DNA from: Sphingomonas sp. GC_Shp_5
GTDB taxonomy: Bacteria; Pseudomonadota; Alphaproteobacteria; Sphingomonadales; Sphingomonadaceae
Reading direction: 5' to 3'
DNA length: 60,563 nt
NCBI RefSeq assembly: GCF_026540855.1
Contig: NZ_JALNUP010000024.1
Coordinates: 1-60,563, forward strand
The position numbers were made by a program, and so were the translations under genes. Shown here in pieces: positions 9,847-18,965 of the stretch; the first letter of the stretch is position 1, and each line of letters starts with the position of its first letter. The notes below the pieces were generated by a model. The model was not told the DNA's origin and did no database searches. It saw only the letters and a list, made by a program, of their open reading frames with translations.

Positions 9847-10857
9847 TTAGGGCGAGATGAACGGGCGTCCGCTTGTAAGCAGCGCGTAAGAGGACCTAAC
9901 TGTCGGTTTTTGGGTCAAAGTCCCTTGGACGTCCGGCCCTCGGCGTTTCAATCGATACGCAATCCGTCGGCCAGCATCTCTATTACTGCGTTGACCTTGG
10001 GGGGTGAGCTGCCGTCTTCGGGGCCAGGCCAAATGCAACGGCAGTCCGACCGTTGCGACTTCTGGCAGGATTTCAACGAGTTCGCCGCTGTTCAGTTCGT
10101 CCTTGATCAACCACGTCGCGAGTTGAGCTATACCGAACCCTGCCTTCACTGCTCCTACCTGAGCTTCGGCGCTGCCGAGGATGATTCGGCCTTCCACCGG
10201 GCGTTCCTCGACTTGCCCGTCCGCCCGGCCAAATCGCCAGTTAATGGTGCTGCCATCGCCTCGACCGTAAAGGATGCAGTCAAACGCCCCGAGCGCCTCG
10301 GCGCCGACGGGCATGCCGCTGCGGTCGAGATAGGCAGGGGCGGCGCAAATGGTGACTCGTTCACTGCCGAGATAGCGATGGCCGAGGTTTTCGGGCCAAG
10401 GCTCCGACGCGCCAATCCGGATCGCAACATCGATGCCCTCCTCGACGATGTCGATTCTGCGGTCAGTAAAGGTGATGCTCGGACGCAGGTTCGGATGCCG
10501 CTCGGCAAAGGCAAGCAATAGGGGCATTGCTTGCATCCGCCCGAACGCGACTGGGACGTCGACCTTCAGCCTCCCTACTACTTCCGATCTATGCGCCGCC
10601 AGCACCGCTTCGGCGTCGGCGAGATCCCCGAGCACACGGACACACGTCTCGTAGAAGGCGGCACCGACGTCCGTCAGCATCAGGCGGCGAGTGGTGCGTT
10701 CGAAAAGCCGGCTGCCGAGCCGCGCCTCGAGCCGGGCGACGCTCTTGCTGACCGCGGAGTTGGTCAGATTGAGCCGGACCCCGGCACCCGTGAAGCTGCC
10801 GGAGTCAGCTGTGCAGACGAAAGCTTCGATGCCCTTGAGGCGCTCAGACGGGATCAT
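9847..10857 (-). CDS. LysR-family transcriptional regulator with frameshifted C-terminus
   Basis: DNA-binding regulator of 336 residues as read. Residues 1-60 form the LysR winged helix (GIEAFVCTADSGSFTGAGVR, TNSAVSKSVARLEARLGSRL), and the rest is the substrate-binding fold of the CrgA/AaeR-like branch (DVPVAFGRMQAMPLLLAFAE). After LAWPRRRQLTP the reading changes to an Arg-rich tail. Removing one C from the six-C run (G run 9999-10004 on the plus strand) restores the usual ending KVNAVIEMLADGLRID with a stop at 9948-9950. So a one-base insertion, real or a sequencing error, has replaced the last 16 residues with a longer tail. Divergent from the MFS gene at 10965, its likely target. Confidence 0.9.
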   Translation of the reverse strand: MIPSERLKGIEAFVCTADSGSFTGAGVRLNLTNSAVSKSVARLEARLGSRLFERTTRRLMLTDVGAAFYETCVRVLGDLADAEAVLAAHRSEVVGRLKVDVPVAFGRMQAMPLLLAFAERHPNLRPSITFTDRRIDIVEEGIDVAIRIGASEPWPENLGHRYLGSERVTICAAPAYLDRSGMPVGAEALGAFDCILYGRGDGSTINWRFGRADGQVEERPVEGRIILGSAEAQVGAVKAGFGIAQLATWLIKDELNSGELVEILPEVATVGLPLHLAWPRRRQLTPQGQRSNRDAGRRIAYRLKRRGPDVQGTLTQKPTVRSSYALLTSGRPFISP

Positions 10858-10964
10858 CGATGAAGGCCTATTATGGAATTCCTGTCCTGCTATGAACGAA
10901 TTAATGCCCCGCGACGTGGGTTTTCGTCGCGCGTAGAGCGGGCCCTATCCAGGAGCCTTGCCAA

Positions 10965-12170
10965 ATGCCGTCCCTCGAACACCCCATCCACGCCGCACCA
11001 TCCCGCACTAAGTCTGCGGGGCATGGCCTCGCCGTGCTGCTGCTGGCGATCTCCGCGTTCGTAATCGTCACCACAGAGTTCATCATCGTCGGGTTGCTGC
11101 CAAGCCTCGCACGAGACCTCGGCATCTCGATCACGGTTGCAGGGCAGCTCGTGACGCTGTTCGCGTTCACGGTGATGCTCGCCGGACCGTTCCTGACCGC
11201 GATGCTGTCGCATTTCGAGCGCAAGCGGTTGTTCGTGGTGATCCTCGTGATCTTTGCCGCAGCCAACGCACTCGCCGCGGCTGCACCTGATATCTGGGTG
11301 CTGGGACTCGCGCGGTTCCTGCCGGCCCTCGCGCTCCCAGTATTTTGGGGCACGGCGAGCGAGACCGCGGGCGAGCTTGCCGGACCGGAGAAAGCGGGCA
11401 AGGCCGTTGCAAACGTCTATCTCGGCATCTCCGGCGCGATGGTGCTCGGCATTCCGCTCGGCACGCTCGCATCGACCGCGTTCGGCTGGCGTGGGACCTT
11501 CTGGGGATTGTCAGGCCTGTCGCTGTTGATGGCGGTGTTGCTACTCGTGGTGATGCCGACACTGGCGAGACCGGCACGCGTCAAGCTGGCCGAACAGGCG
11601 CGGATCCTGAAGGACCCGTACTTCCTCGGCAACGTCGTGCTGTCCGTGATCGTCTTCACCGCTATGTTCACCGCCTATACCTATCTTGCCGACACGCTGG
11701 AGCAGATCGCGCATATTCCCGCAGGGCAGGTTGGCTGGTGGCTGATGGGCTTCGGGATCGTCGGGCTTGCCGGTAACTGGCTGGGTGGGCAGTTCGTCGG
11801 GCGCGGGCCGCTGCTGGTAACGGCCATCACGTCGCTGGTGCTTGCGGTGGGAATGGCCGCGACGACGCTGGTCGCAGGCTCGCCCGTCTGGCTCGTGATC
11901 GCACTAGCGGTCTGGGGTATCGCCAATACGGCGCTCTATCCGATCTGCCAAGTGCGCGTGATGCAGTCCGCCAGCCATGCACAGGCGCTGGCCGGAACGC
12001 TGAACGTGTCGATGGCCAACGCCGGGATTGGCCTTGGCGCGATCATCGGCGGGTCAGTGATCCAGCACATGGGCCTTGGCGCCGTCGGCTATGTCGCTGC
12101 CGCGATCGCCATCCTCGCCGTGCTCGTTACGCCGGTGGTGAACCGGTTAAAGGCCCGGAGTGCCAGTTGA
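10965..12170 (+). CDS. MFS efflux transporter, DHA1/AraJ-like
   Basis: Twelve-helix major facilitator of 401 residues in the inner membrane, most like arabinose/drug-efflux permeases. Visible: ISAFVIVTTEFIIVGLLPSL, the loop motif FERKRLFVVIL between helices 2 and 3, and a second half beginning near ILKDPYFLGNVVLSV. The start ATG 10965 is preceded by CCAGGAG. The leader contains a short hairpin (10910-10916 pairing with 10925-10931, stem CGCGACG/CGTCGCG). Divergent from a LysR gene and followed with a one-base TGATG overlap by a luciferase-like monooxygenase gene, so it is probably the first gene of a LysR-controlled operon. The substrate is unknown. Confidence 0.92.
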   Translation: MPSLEHPIHAAPSRTKSAGHGLAVLLLAISAFVIVTTEFIIVGLLPSLARDLGISITVAGQLVTLFAFTVMLAGPFLTAMLSHFERKRLFVVILVIFAAANALAAAAPDIWVLGLARFLPALALPVFWGTASETAGELAGPEKAGKAVANVYLGISGAMVLGIPLGTLASTAFGWRGTFWGLSGLSLLMAVLLLVVMPTLARPARVKLAEQARILKDPYFLGNVVLSVIVFTAMFTAYTYLADTLEQIAHIPAGQVGWWLMGFGIVGLAGNWLGGQFVGRGPLLVTAITSLVLAVGMAATTLVAGSPVWLVIALAVWGIANTALYPICQVRVMQSASHAQALAGTLNVSMANAGIGLGAIIGGSVIQHMGLGAVGYVAAAIAILAVLVTPVVNRLKARSAS

Positions 12171-13149
12171 TGCACGTGCTTCCAGACGCATTGGCTCCTG
12201 ACCTGGCCGGACACGCTGCCTATGCGCGAGTGTTCCAGCCCGGCCAGTTGACGCTGGGCTTCATCGCGCCGCTCGAAGCCTATCCAAGTGCGCCTTGGCC
12301 GACCCTTGCAGATCATGCGGCGCTGGCAAGGAAGGTGGATGATCTCGGCTTCGCGGCGATCTGGCTTCGCGATGTGCCCTTCTACGATCCGAGCTTCGGC
12401 GATGTCGGGCAGATCATTGATCCGCTGGTCTATGCGGTTGGCTCGCCGCACAGACCAAGCGGATCGCCATCGGTACGGCGGGCATAGTCCTGCCGCTGCG
12501 CGAACCGCTGATCGTAGCCAAGCAGGCGGCGAGCGTCGACCAGTTGCTGGGCGGGCGGTTTCTACTCGGGCTATCAACCGGCGACCGGTCGTCGGAGTTC
12601 GCAGCATTCGATAGCGATCTTGACGATCGGTCCGACCGCTATCGGGATGCGATCGGCGTCATTCGCGCGGCAACCGAGCAGTCGTTTGCGCGGCATGCCT
12701 CGGGCTTTTACGGAACGCTCGATGGTACGATCGACCTGGTACCCAAGCCGGTCGGACCTCGGCTGCCAATGCTGGCGATCGGCCGCGCCGGGCAGACGCT
12801 GGAATGGCTCGGTGAGAACACCGATGGCTGGATCTGGCATCTCAGCAACCCGCAGCGCTTACCTGATGTTCTCGCACAGTGGCGGGCAGCGACTGCTGGC
12901 GGTCCGTACAAGCCCTATGGCTATGGCGCCATGTTCGATCTGCTCGCGGAAACAAATGCGCCTCTGACGTATGCCAACGGAGGTATTCGCAGCGGCCGCA
13001 ACGCGCTGATCGAACTTTGGAAACGTCAGCGCGACGAAGGTGTCGCGCACGTCACGCTCAACCTCAAACCGTCCCGTCGCCCGTTCGCGGACGTTGCCGA
13101 CGAGCTAGCAACCTATGTCTTGCCGCAGTTCCCAACGGACGCGCGTTGA
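12170..13149 (+). pseudogene. Luciferase-like (LLM) flavin-dependent monooxygenase, frameshifted
   Basis: Encodes an LLM-class flavin oxidoreductase of about 326 residues, but in two frames. The first frame (from ATG 12170) gives LTLGFIAPLEAYPSAP, HAALARKVDDLGFAAIWLRD and GQIIDPLVYA. It then derails near 12437 and stops at 12487. The frame starting at 12439 continues exactly where the family should, WLAAQTKRIAIGTAGIVLPL, REPLIVAKQAASVDQLLGGR, FLLGLSTGDR, and on to stop 13149. Restoring one G in GCGGTTGG (12434-12441) fuses the halves. This is either a recent inactivating deletion or a base-calling error, since the rest is undamaged. It sits between the MFS and EthD genes in an apparent operon. 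Confidence 0.85.
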
Positions 13150-13175
13150 GCCACTTAACCGACAGGATCAGTCTC

Positions 13176-14093
13176 ATGCCCAAAGTTTCGACCTCGACCG
13201 ATTACGCGACCCGCGACGACAGCATCGCTATCAACAGCTATACGACGGTGCTGCGCCGACCGCGTGTGCCGCACGACGTGTTCGCCACCTATTGGCGCGA
13301 CGTCCACGGTCCGCTGTGTTCGCGCATTCCGGGGCTCGCCTGGTACGTCCAGAACCATCTGGACCGCGAGCAGGACGCGCATCTCTGGCCAGCGATCGAG
13401 GGCATTGCGCCTTTCCCCGACTATGAACTCGACGGCGGTGTCGAGATCGGCTTCGCGTCGAAGGCCGACCAAGATGTCTTTAACGCAGCGAGCCACATCC
13501 TCTTCGCCGACGAGCAGAACATGTTCGCTGCCACCGTTGCCTATGCGCTGCCCAATGGTTCGCGCACGCTGGTCGATCGCATAGCCGACCCGATCCCCAA
13601 CGGCGACGACGGCTTCGACCGCATCCATGTCCATTTCGGCGCGGCGGGCAACGACGCAAAGACGTTCGGCACCTTCATGACCGAGTTTGCCGAGACGTTT
13701 GCGGCTGACCCAGCGGTGCTCAGGCTGCGGCTGCATCTGCCTGACCGGTATGACAACGCCGATCCCGCACCGCCTGCGCCCAACGTCGATCATCTGGTAC
13801 CCGCGGAACGCGCGTTGATCGCGGTGATCGAACTTGCCTTCGAAAGTCCGCTGACGCGTCGTGCATTCTTGGACTCCGATACCTTCACGGCGACGCAGGC
13901 TGGGCAGCAGGCGCATATCGCGCATGTCTCGGCATTCGCCGTCAGTGGCATCTACACCTACGTCCGTGACAAGCGGCTGACGACGGCCGGGCTGCGTGGA
14001 AGCCGGCAGGCCCAGCTCATCGAGCGCCTCGGTGCCAACAATCAGATAGCGGCTGACGTGCGCGAGTTGATGCGAACGGGCTTGGTAAGCTGA
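13176..14093 (+). CDS. EthD-domain protein
   Basis: Predicted 305-residue cytosolic protein of the EthD (dimeric alpha-beta barrel) family, named for ethyl tert-butyl ether degradation but of mostly unproven function. The hallmark near the N-terminus is RVPHDVFATYWRDVHGPLCS, and a second barrel-like unit (IHVHFGAAGNDAKTFGTFMT) suggests a two-domain protein. Start ATG 13176 (MPKVSTSTDYATRDD) has GACAGGA about 8 bases upstream; the frame is open further left but lies over the monooxygenase gene. It follows the monooxygenase by 26 bases, so LysR, MFS, monooxygenase and EthD form one locus, perhaps for oxidation and export of a small organic compound (inference). Confidence 0.85.
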   Translation: MPKVSTSTDYATRDDSIAINSYTTVLRRPRVPHDVFATYWRDVHGPLCSRIPGLAWYVQNHLDREQDAHLWPAIEGIAPFPDYELDGGVEIGFASKADQDVFNAASHILFADEQNMFAATVAYALPNGSRTLVDRIADPIPNGDDGFDRIHVHFGAAGNDAKTFGTFMTEFAETFAADPAVLRLRLHLPDRYDNADPAPPAPNVDHLVPAERALIAVIELAFESPLTRRAFLDSDTFTATQAGQQAHIAHVSAFAVSGIYTYVRDKRLTTAGLRGSRQAQLIERLGANNQIAADVRELMRTGLVS

Positions 14094-14225
14094 CGCCCGT
14101 CGTGACTTGCGCTCGGGCGGAGCAATCGCGATGAAACCGATGCGCCGCCAATAGCTCGCTTATTATACATTGTTCGCTCCGAAGGTTCGAGCTTAGGAAG
14201 CGAGGCAGGGGCCGGGATTGGCCGG

Positions 14226-15026
14226 TCATTGAGGCGTATCGGTGTGGCGCTGATTGAGTGAGCGCGTCACAGTGGCCGCGGCGCGCAGCAGCGTGGCGCG
14301 GGGCAGCAGCCGAGCGCCGAGCGTGGCGAGGCGAACCGCCGCACTGCCGGGATAGACGATGCGCCGCCCACGTTCGAACCCGCGCAAGGTGTCGGAGACG
14401 ACACGGTCAGGCTGCGCCATCTGCCGCGCAGGCATCCGGGGGTTCATGTCGGCGAAGAACTCGGTCGCGATCGGGCCAGGGCAGGCGGCCGTCACCGTCA
14501 CGCCCAACCCATCGAGCTCGAGTGACAGCCCCTCACTGAAAAACAGCACGAAAGCCTTGGTCGCTGCATAGATCGTCGCGCCGGCGAGCGGCTGAAACGC
14601 GGCGGTCGAGGCGACGTTAATCACCCCGCCGCTCCGGCGATCTACCATTGCGGGAGTGAACGCCTGTGTCAGCGCGACAAGTGCGCGCACGTTGACATCG
14701 ACCTGGCCGATCTGCCGGCTCGGGTTACTCGCGAGCACATCCTCGAACACACCATAACCGGCGTTGTTGATGAGGACATCAACCCGCAGCTCGCGCCTTC
14801 GTACCTCGGCGATCAGGTCCTCTACCGCACCGGGCGCGCTCAGATCGGCGGGCAGTACCGTCACCTGCACTGCCGGGCGTAGCGTCGCGGCGAGCGCTTC
14901 GAGCCGGTCCGCCGATCGCGCGACGAGGATGAGATCCGCGCCCTGTCGCGTCAGCTGCCGCGCGAACTCCGCTCCCAGCCCGGCCGAGGCACCGGTGATC
15001 AGCACCGTTAATCCACGATAGTCCAT
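14226..15026 (-). CDS. Short-chain dehydrogenase/reductase (classical SDR)
   Basis: NAD(P)-dependent oxidoreductase of 266 residues with a Rossmann fold. The cofactor loop TGASAGLG is at 11-18, NNAGYG follows strand 4, and the catalytic Ser, Tyr and Lys are in INVASTAAF and TIYAATKAFV (Tyr about 153, Lys about 157). The C-terminal part (GFERGRRIVYPGSAAVRLAT) resembles the DltE/YqjQ-like group that acts on lipids or other hydrophobic carbonyls. The gene faces the EthD locus convergently and is monocistronic. The substrate is unknown. Confidence 0.92.
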   Translation of the reverse strand: MDYRGLTVLITGASAGLGAEFARQLTRQGADLILVARSADRLEALAATLRPAVQVTVLPADLSAPGAVEDLIAEVRRRELRVDVLINNAGYGVFEDVLASNPSRQIGQVDVNVRALVALTQAFTPAMVDRRSGGVINVASTAAFQPLAGATIYAATKAFVLFFSEGLSLELDGLGVTVTAACPGPIATEFFADMNPRMPARQMAQPDRVVSDTLRGFERGRRIVYPGSAAVRLATLGARLLPRATLLRAAATVTRSLNQRHTDTPQ

Positions 15027-15173
15027 CGGCGTCTTCTCCTAGCTAGCCTTTAGCGTGGAGGTCCGCTCAACTAATGGCAATACTCGTGCTGAACTGATCG
15101 CATCGCACGAGCTCACGCCCGCAAAACGCCATCTAGCGGGCGTAACAGGGTGTCTAGCTCGATCAACATTCAG

Positions 15174-15236
15174 CATAAACGAACGGCTCCTTCTGGGAAG
15201 CCTTCAGTTGGTGCGAACGGCCGCATGTGGGTCTGA
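15174..15236 (+). repeat. Dispersed intergenic repeat, copy 4
   Basis: ATAAACGAACGGCTCCTTCT, then GGGAAGCC, a spacer, and GCGAACGGCCGCATGTGGGT. Lies in the 299-base gap between the divergent SDR and second GGDEF-EAL genes; the rest of that gap shows no gene. Confidence 0.65.
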
Positions 15237-15325
15237 CCGTCGAGCCACGTCACATGGACGATCATAGCCACCGGATCGGTCAGGGCGATCACCGGTCCTT
15301 AACCTTCTTGCTGTAGCCTGTAACG

Positions 15326-16924
15326 ATGAGCCAAGACCCCGCCAGTCGCCGCGCTCGCTTCCGGAGCTTCGTCATGCGGCACCGTTTCGCCATCCGCGAT
15401 CTGTCAGTCGTGGGCGCCGCCACCCTGGTCTCCCTTTACTGGGTTTACGCCGTCGACGTGTTCGAAAACGCGCCGGGCTTGGCGAAGAAGGAGGGCACGA
15501 TCGAGCTGGACGAAGCGCTGCTGGTCGGCGCGCTGCTCGCGCTTGGCCTGCTGGTCTTTGCCTGGCGTCAGTATGTTCGGCAGCGGCAGGAGACGGCGCG
15601 GCGGATTGCCGCGGAGCAATACGCGCGCGAGCTGGCCTATCAGGACGGCCTCACCGGCTTGCCCAATCGGCGCCAGTTCGACGAGGCGCTACGTGAGGCG
15701 ATCGCCTCGCCGACGCGTGCGGGGGCGGGGCACGGCCTATTCCTGCTCGACCTCAACGGCTTCAAGCAGATCAACGACGTTCACGGTCATAGCGCGGGCG
15801 ACGAGGTGCTGACGATCGTCGGTCAGCGCCTGCTTGCGGCGATGCGCGACGGTGACATGGTGGCGCGGTTCGGCGGCGACGAGTTTGCCATCCTCGCCAA
15901 GCATCTGGTCGGCGGCGAGGCCGCGGCCAACGTTGCGATGCGCGTCATAGATGCCTTGGAGACGCCAATCACCGCCGCTGGCGCGATCCACCGGGTCGGC
16001 ACTGGTATCGGCATCGCGCTGATCCCGCAGGACGCGGATAGCGTTGAGGAAGCGCTGCGCATGGCCGACGTCGCGCTCTACCGCGCCAAGGCGGAGCGGC
16101 GCTCTGCGCTACGCTTCTTCGAACCAGCGATGGACGCTCAGGTCCGCGAGCGATCCGCTTTCGAGGGCGAGCTGCGGGCCGCGATCAATGCTGGCGCGAT
16201 CCGGGCCACCTTTCTGCCCGTCGTCCATCTCGCCACCGGCGCGATCACCGGCTTCGAGCTGAAGCCGCACTGGCAACGCGCCGATGGTGCCGACGTGCCA
16301 GCCGAGCGCTTCATCCCCGTCGCGGAGGAGACGGGCCTGATCCATGCGCTGGCGGAGGATCTGCTCCGTCAAGGGTGCCGAGCGGCGGCGGCCTGGCCAC
16401 CGCAGGTGACGCTCTCCGTCGACGTGTTTCCGAGCCAGATCAAGGACCAGCTGCTCACGGCCCGGATCGTGCGGGTGCTGCACGAGGCGCAGCTCACGCC
16501 CGCACGTCTACAGCTGGAGGTGACGGAAAGCGCGCTTGTGGCCGATCCCGAAGGTGCCGGCACCCTGCTGGCAACCATGCGCGCGGCGGGGCTGCGCGTG
16601 GTGCTCGACAATTTCGGCACCGGCTATTCGAGCCTCTACCACCTGCGCGCCTTCAAACTGGACGCGGTCAAAATTGACCGGCGTTTTGTCGAGGCGATGA
16701 GTACTGACAGCGAGAGTGCCAGCATCGTCACCGCCCTGGTCGGGCTGGGACGTGGCCTCGGCATGAACGTCATCGCTGAGGGCGTTGTGGCGGGCGACCA
16801 AGAAAGAGCGCTGTTGGAGCGCGGTTGCGACACGGGCCAAGGGCCGCTGTTCAGCGAGCCGCTTTCCGCTCCAGCCTGCGCTGCGTTGTTCTCGGCCGAC
16901 GCGCGACAAGGACAGGTCGCCTAG
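15326..16924 (+). CDS. Membrane GGDEF-EAL protein with degenerate EAL domain
   Basis: Predicted 532-residue cyclic-di-GMP protein anchored by two membrane helices (about 25-45 and 70-90). The GGDEF motif is intact at about 183-187 with an upstream RDGD inhibitory site, so diguanylate cyclase activity is plausible. The EAL half keeps the fold but differs at key places: FELKPHW replaces the EAL-LRW motif, SVDV has Asp where the metal-binding Asn of SVN(V/I)S is expected, and DNFGTGYSSL replaces DDFGTGYSSL. KIDRRF and IAEGV remain. Phosphodiesterase activity is therefore doubtful, and the EAL domain may serve as a binding or regulatory module. It is separated from its neighbours by long gaps. 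Confidence 0.92.
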   Translation: MSQDPASRRARFRSFVMRHRFAIRDLSVVGAATLVSLYWVYAVDVFENAPGLAKKEGTIELDEALLVGALLALGLLVFAWRQYVRQRQETARRIAAEQYARELAYQDGLTGLPNRRQFDEALREAIASPTRAGAGHGLFLLDLNGFKQINDVHGHSAGDEVLTIVGQRLLAAMRDGDMVARFGGDEFAILAKHLVGGEAAANVAMRVIDALETPITAAGAIHRVGTGIGIALIPQDADSVEEALRMADVALYRAKAERRSALRFFEPAMDAQVRERSAFEGELRAAINAGAIRATFLPVVHLATGAITGFELKPHWQRADGADVPAERFIPVAEETGLIHALAEDLLRQGCRAAAAWPPQVTLSVDVFPSQIKDQLLTARIVRVLHEAQLTPARLQLEVTESALVADPEGAGTLLATMRAAGLRVVLDNFGTGYSSLYHLRAFKLDAVKIDRRFVEAMSTDSESASIVTALVGLGRGLGMNVIAEGVVAGDQERALLERGCDTGQGPLFSEPLSAPACAALFSADARQGQVA

Positions 16925-17344
16925 AAGCGTTCGTCACCGACGGCTTGTGTGGCGAGACCGCAGCGATGAACTCCGCCATGCCGTGCTCTGACGTGACCGC
17001 CATCTTCAACGACGCGCCGGCCGGGACCCTCGTCACCCACGCTCGTGCGCCATGCCTCCCCCTAGGACCGGTGCAAAGTGTTCGCCGTTCAGATGGAGGA
17101 CACCAAGCGGTTCAGGATCGAGATCGTCCTGCGAGGAACAGCTGCATCAAGATGAACGGACGGCAGAGGCCGACACGCGGCGAAGCGCCTGTCAGTGTCG
17201 CCTTCTGGGTCGCTGGGTACCAAGTTGATTGTGGTTACCCTTCTTTGCGAACAGGTTTGCTCCTAACGGGGGACACGCACGAATGCAGTGGCCAATCCGG
17301 AAACTCCGGCACCTGCCGTCGATTCCCGGATAGCGCGTTTAGCC
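16925..17344. other. Intergenic region downstream of second GGDEF-EAL gene
   Basis: About 420 bases between convergent genes with no supported coding sequence. One diverged repeat copy lies at about 17151-17215. No strong terminator hairpin was recognised. Confidence 0.5.
17151..17215 (+). repeat. Dispersed intergenic repeat, copy 5
   Basis: Left half GATGAACGGACGGCAGAGGC matches copy 7 (27352). The right half GTCGCCTTCTGGGTCGC is strongly diverged, so this is one of the weakest members of the family. Confidence 0.45.
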
Positions 17345-18478
17345 TCAGTCGAGCGTCACTTGCCAACTGCCGTCGCGTTGACGACGGAGCCGGGCCGGCG
17401 AGAGCTGCGCGTCGGGCAACCGGCCGAGCAGCACGTCGGTCGTGTCACGGGGGCGGCGATAGGTCACTTGGTACAAGGGGCGTCCGGTCCGTTGATCGCG
17501 CCTGCCGATCGGCGCGACGCGCACGTCGAACGGCCGGGCCATCGCCACGATCGTTCCGGCGCGGGTTGCGATGGCGCTCGTCGCGACGGGCGGAACCGTG
17601 ATCGTCAGCATCATGACCGTCTGGGGCAACAGCCCGCCAGGACGACGGAACGTCGCCCGCGGGGCGAGCACGGAGCGGACGCGCTCGGCGACATCGCGAT
17701 GGGCGTAGCCGATTGCGAGCGGCAACGGGTGACCCAAGACGTGGAGCAGCGTCATGGCATAGGTGCGTCGGGTCGCCGAATCCGCATGCTGCAGCACCGC
17801 CGCATCGCAGCTCGTTTCCCTCGCATGGCCGATGCGGCGGCGCGCCAGACGACTGGCGGGACACCACCAGAACAGCGCAGCCGCAGCCGCTTCCAGCCAA
17901 GCCTGTATGTTGTCGCGCCGCCGCGCATGGGTGAACTCATGCTCGCAGATCAGCCGCAGCTGTACTGTGCTGAGCCGGTCGATCAGTCGCTCGGGCATCA
18001 GGATAACTGGTCGCAGCCAGCCTGCCAGCATCGGCGTAGCGGCCGCAGTGCTGACGCGGATGGGCACGCGCTGCGGGTTCGCTGCCGTGGTCAGGTCCTC
18101 GCTCAGCGTTGCCCCGGCGGCCCGGATCATCGCGACGACATGCGCGGTGCCACGCACGAGCCGGATCAGCCGCAGCAAGATGCCCGCGGTGAGCACCAGC
18201 AGCATCGCCGCGACGGCCAACGCCCAATGCTCCGGCTCGGCGACACGCGCCAGCCTGGTCAGGATTTGCGGCTCGGCGATGTCGCCCCGGTCTTGCGTAG
18301 TGGCGATCAGGAAGGCGGTCAGCACGGCCGCGACCGGGCCGGTCCAAAAGGCCGACACCCACAATGCGTAACGTCGGCCGGGCGAGGCGGAACGTTCCCC
18401 GAGCGAGGCGCAACCACACGCCGCCGCACTCGCAAGCGAGGCGCTCGCCGACGCCGCCAGGATAGCGAGCCCGGTCAC
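17345..18478 (-). CDS. BlaR1/MecR1-like M56 membrane metallopeptidase
   Basis: Polytopic membrane zinc peptidase of 377 residues, M56 family. N-terminal membrane helices are followed by the cytoplasmic peptidase motif CEHEFTHARRRDN (HExxH near residue 180) and the zinc-ligand region ETSCDAAVLQHAD. It lacks the large C-terminal penicillin-binding sensor domain of true BlaR1; the C-terminal 90 residues are short and probably periplasmic. The ATG overlaps the stop of the BlaI-like repressor gene by four bases, so the two are co-translated. In this arrangement the peptidase normally inactivates the repressor when its signal is sensed. No beta-lactamase is nearby, so the signal is probably an envelope or redox cue. 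Confidence 0.88.
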   Translation of the reverse strand: MTGLAILAASASASLASAAACGCASLGERSASPGRRYALWVSAFWTGPVAAVLTAFLIATTQDRGDIAEPQILTRLARVAEPEHWALAVAAMLLVLTAGILLRLIRLVRGTAHVVAMIRAAGATLSEDLTTAANPQRVPIRVSTAAATPMLAGWLRPVILMPERLIDRLSTVQLRLICEHEFTHARRRDNIQAWLEAAAAALFWWCPASRLARRRIGHARETSCDAAVLQHADSATRRTYAMTLLHVLGHPLPLAIGYAHRDVAERVRSVLAPRATFRRPGGLLPQTVMMLTITVPPVATSAIATRAGTIVAMARPFDVRVAPIGRRDQRTGRPLYQVTYRRPRDTTDVLLGRLPDAQLSPARLRRQRDGSWQVTLD

Positions 18479-18843
18479 TGCGGATCGTCCGGCCGGTTCA
18501 CCAATTCGGCGATCTCCGCCAGCTCGGCCGCGCTCAGCAGCGCGCTGCCGGAGAAGGCATTGACCGGCAGTTCACCGCGGACTTCAAGCACGCCGCGAGC
18601 GAGTCGGCGGATGACGCTGCCGAGCACCTGAACTTTCCCATCTACCGCTGCATAGACGGCGATGCCGTGCACCGCCTCGCGAGAGAGCAGGTTTTTGGCC
18701 CGCATCCGCTCCAGCATCGTACGGGTGGTCGAGATTGACCAACAATTCGCCTCATCGAGCCGGTCGTGGAGCTCGCGCGCGCTGAGCCGTTCATGCTCCC
18801 AGAAGATCTTCAGGATCTCGAGTTCGGTGGCGTTCGGCTGCAT
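18475..18843 (-). CDS. BlaI/MecI/CopY-family repressor
   Basis: Dimeric winged-helix repressor of 122 residues. MQPNATELEILKIFWEHERL and SARELHDRL are the first helices, SISTTRTMLERMRAKNLL is the recognition helix and wing entry (the family has STVRTLL-RL here), and the C-terminal half is the dimerisation region cut by the M56 peptidase in known systems. It is the first gene of a two-gene operon with that peptidase. A TACA-GA-TGTA operator lies 79 bases upstream of its start, in the divergent promoter region shared with the thioredoxin-like gene. Confidence 0.92.
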   Translation of the reverse strand: MQPNATELEILKIFWEHERLSARELHDRLDEANCWSISTTRTMLERMRAKNLLSREAVHGIAVYAAVDGKVQVLGSVIRRLARGVLEVRGELPVNAFSGSALLSAAELAEIAELVNRPDDPQ

Positions 18844-18921
18844 CTGTCCTCCATGGCCCCACTACACCGGCCCTTGCCGCGCCTCAAGATGGCCATCGGG
18901 CGACACCCCGTTGACATGCGT

Positions 18922-18931
18922 TACAGATGTA
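18922..18931. promoter_or_regulatory. Likely BlaI-type operator TACA-GA-TGTA
   Basis: Perfect inverted repeat TACAGATGTA, with flanks TTACAGATGTAGT. It matches the TACA/TGTA half-sites known for BlaI/MecI repressors. It sits midway between the blaI-like start (18843) and the thioredoxin-like start (18966), just downstream of a TTGACA at 18911-18916 that could be the -35 box of the rightward gene. It could repress both directions. Confidence 0.65.
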
Positions 18932-18965
18932 GTGAGAAGTCGCAGCATCAAGGAAAGGTGGTTTG

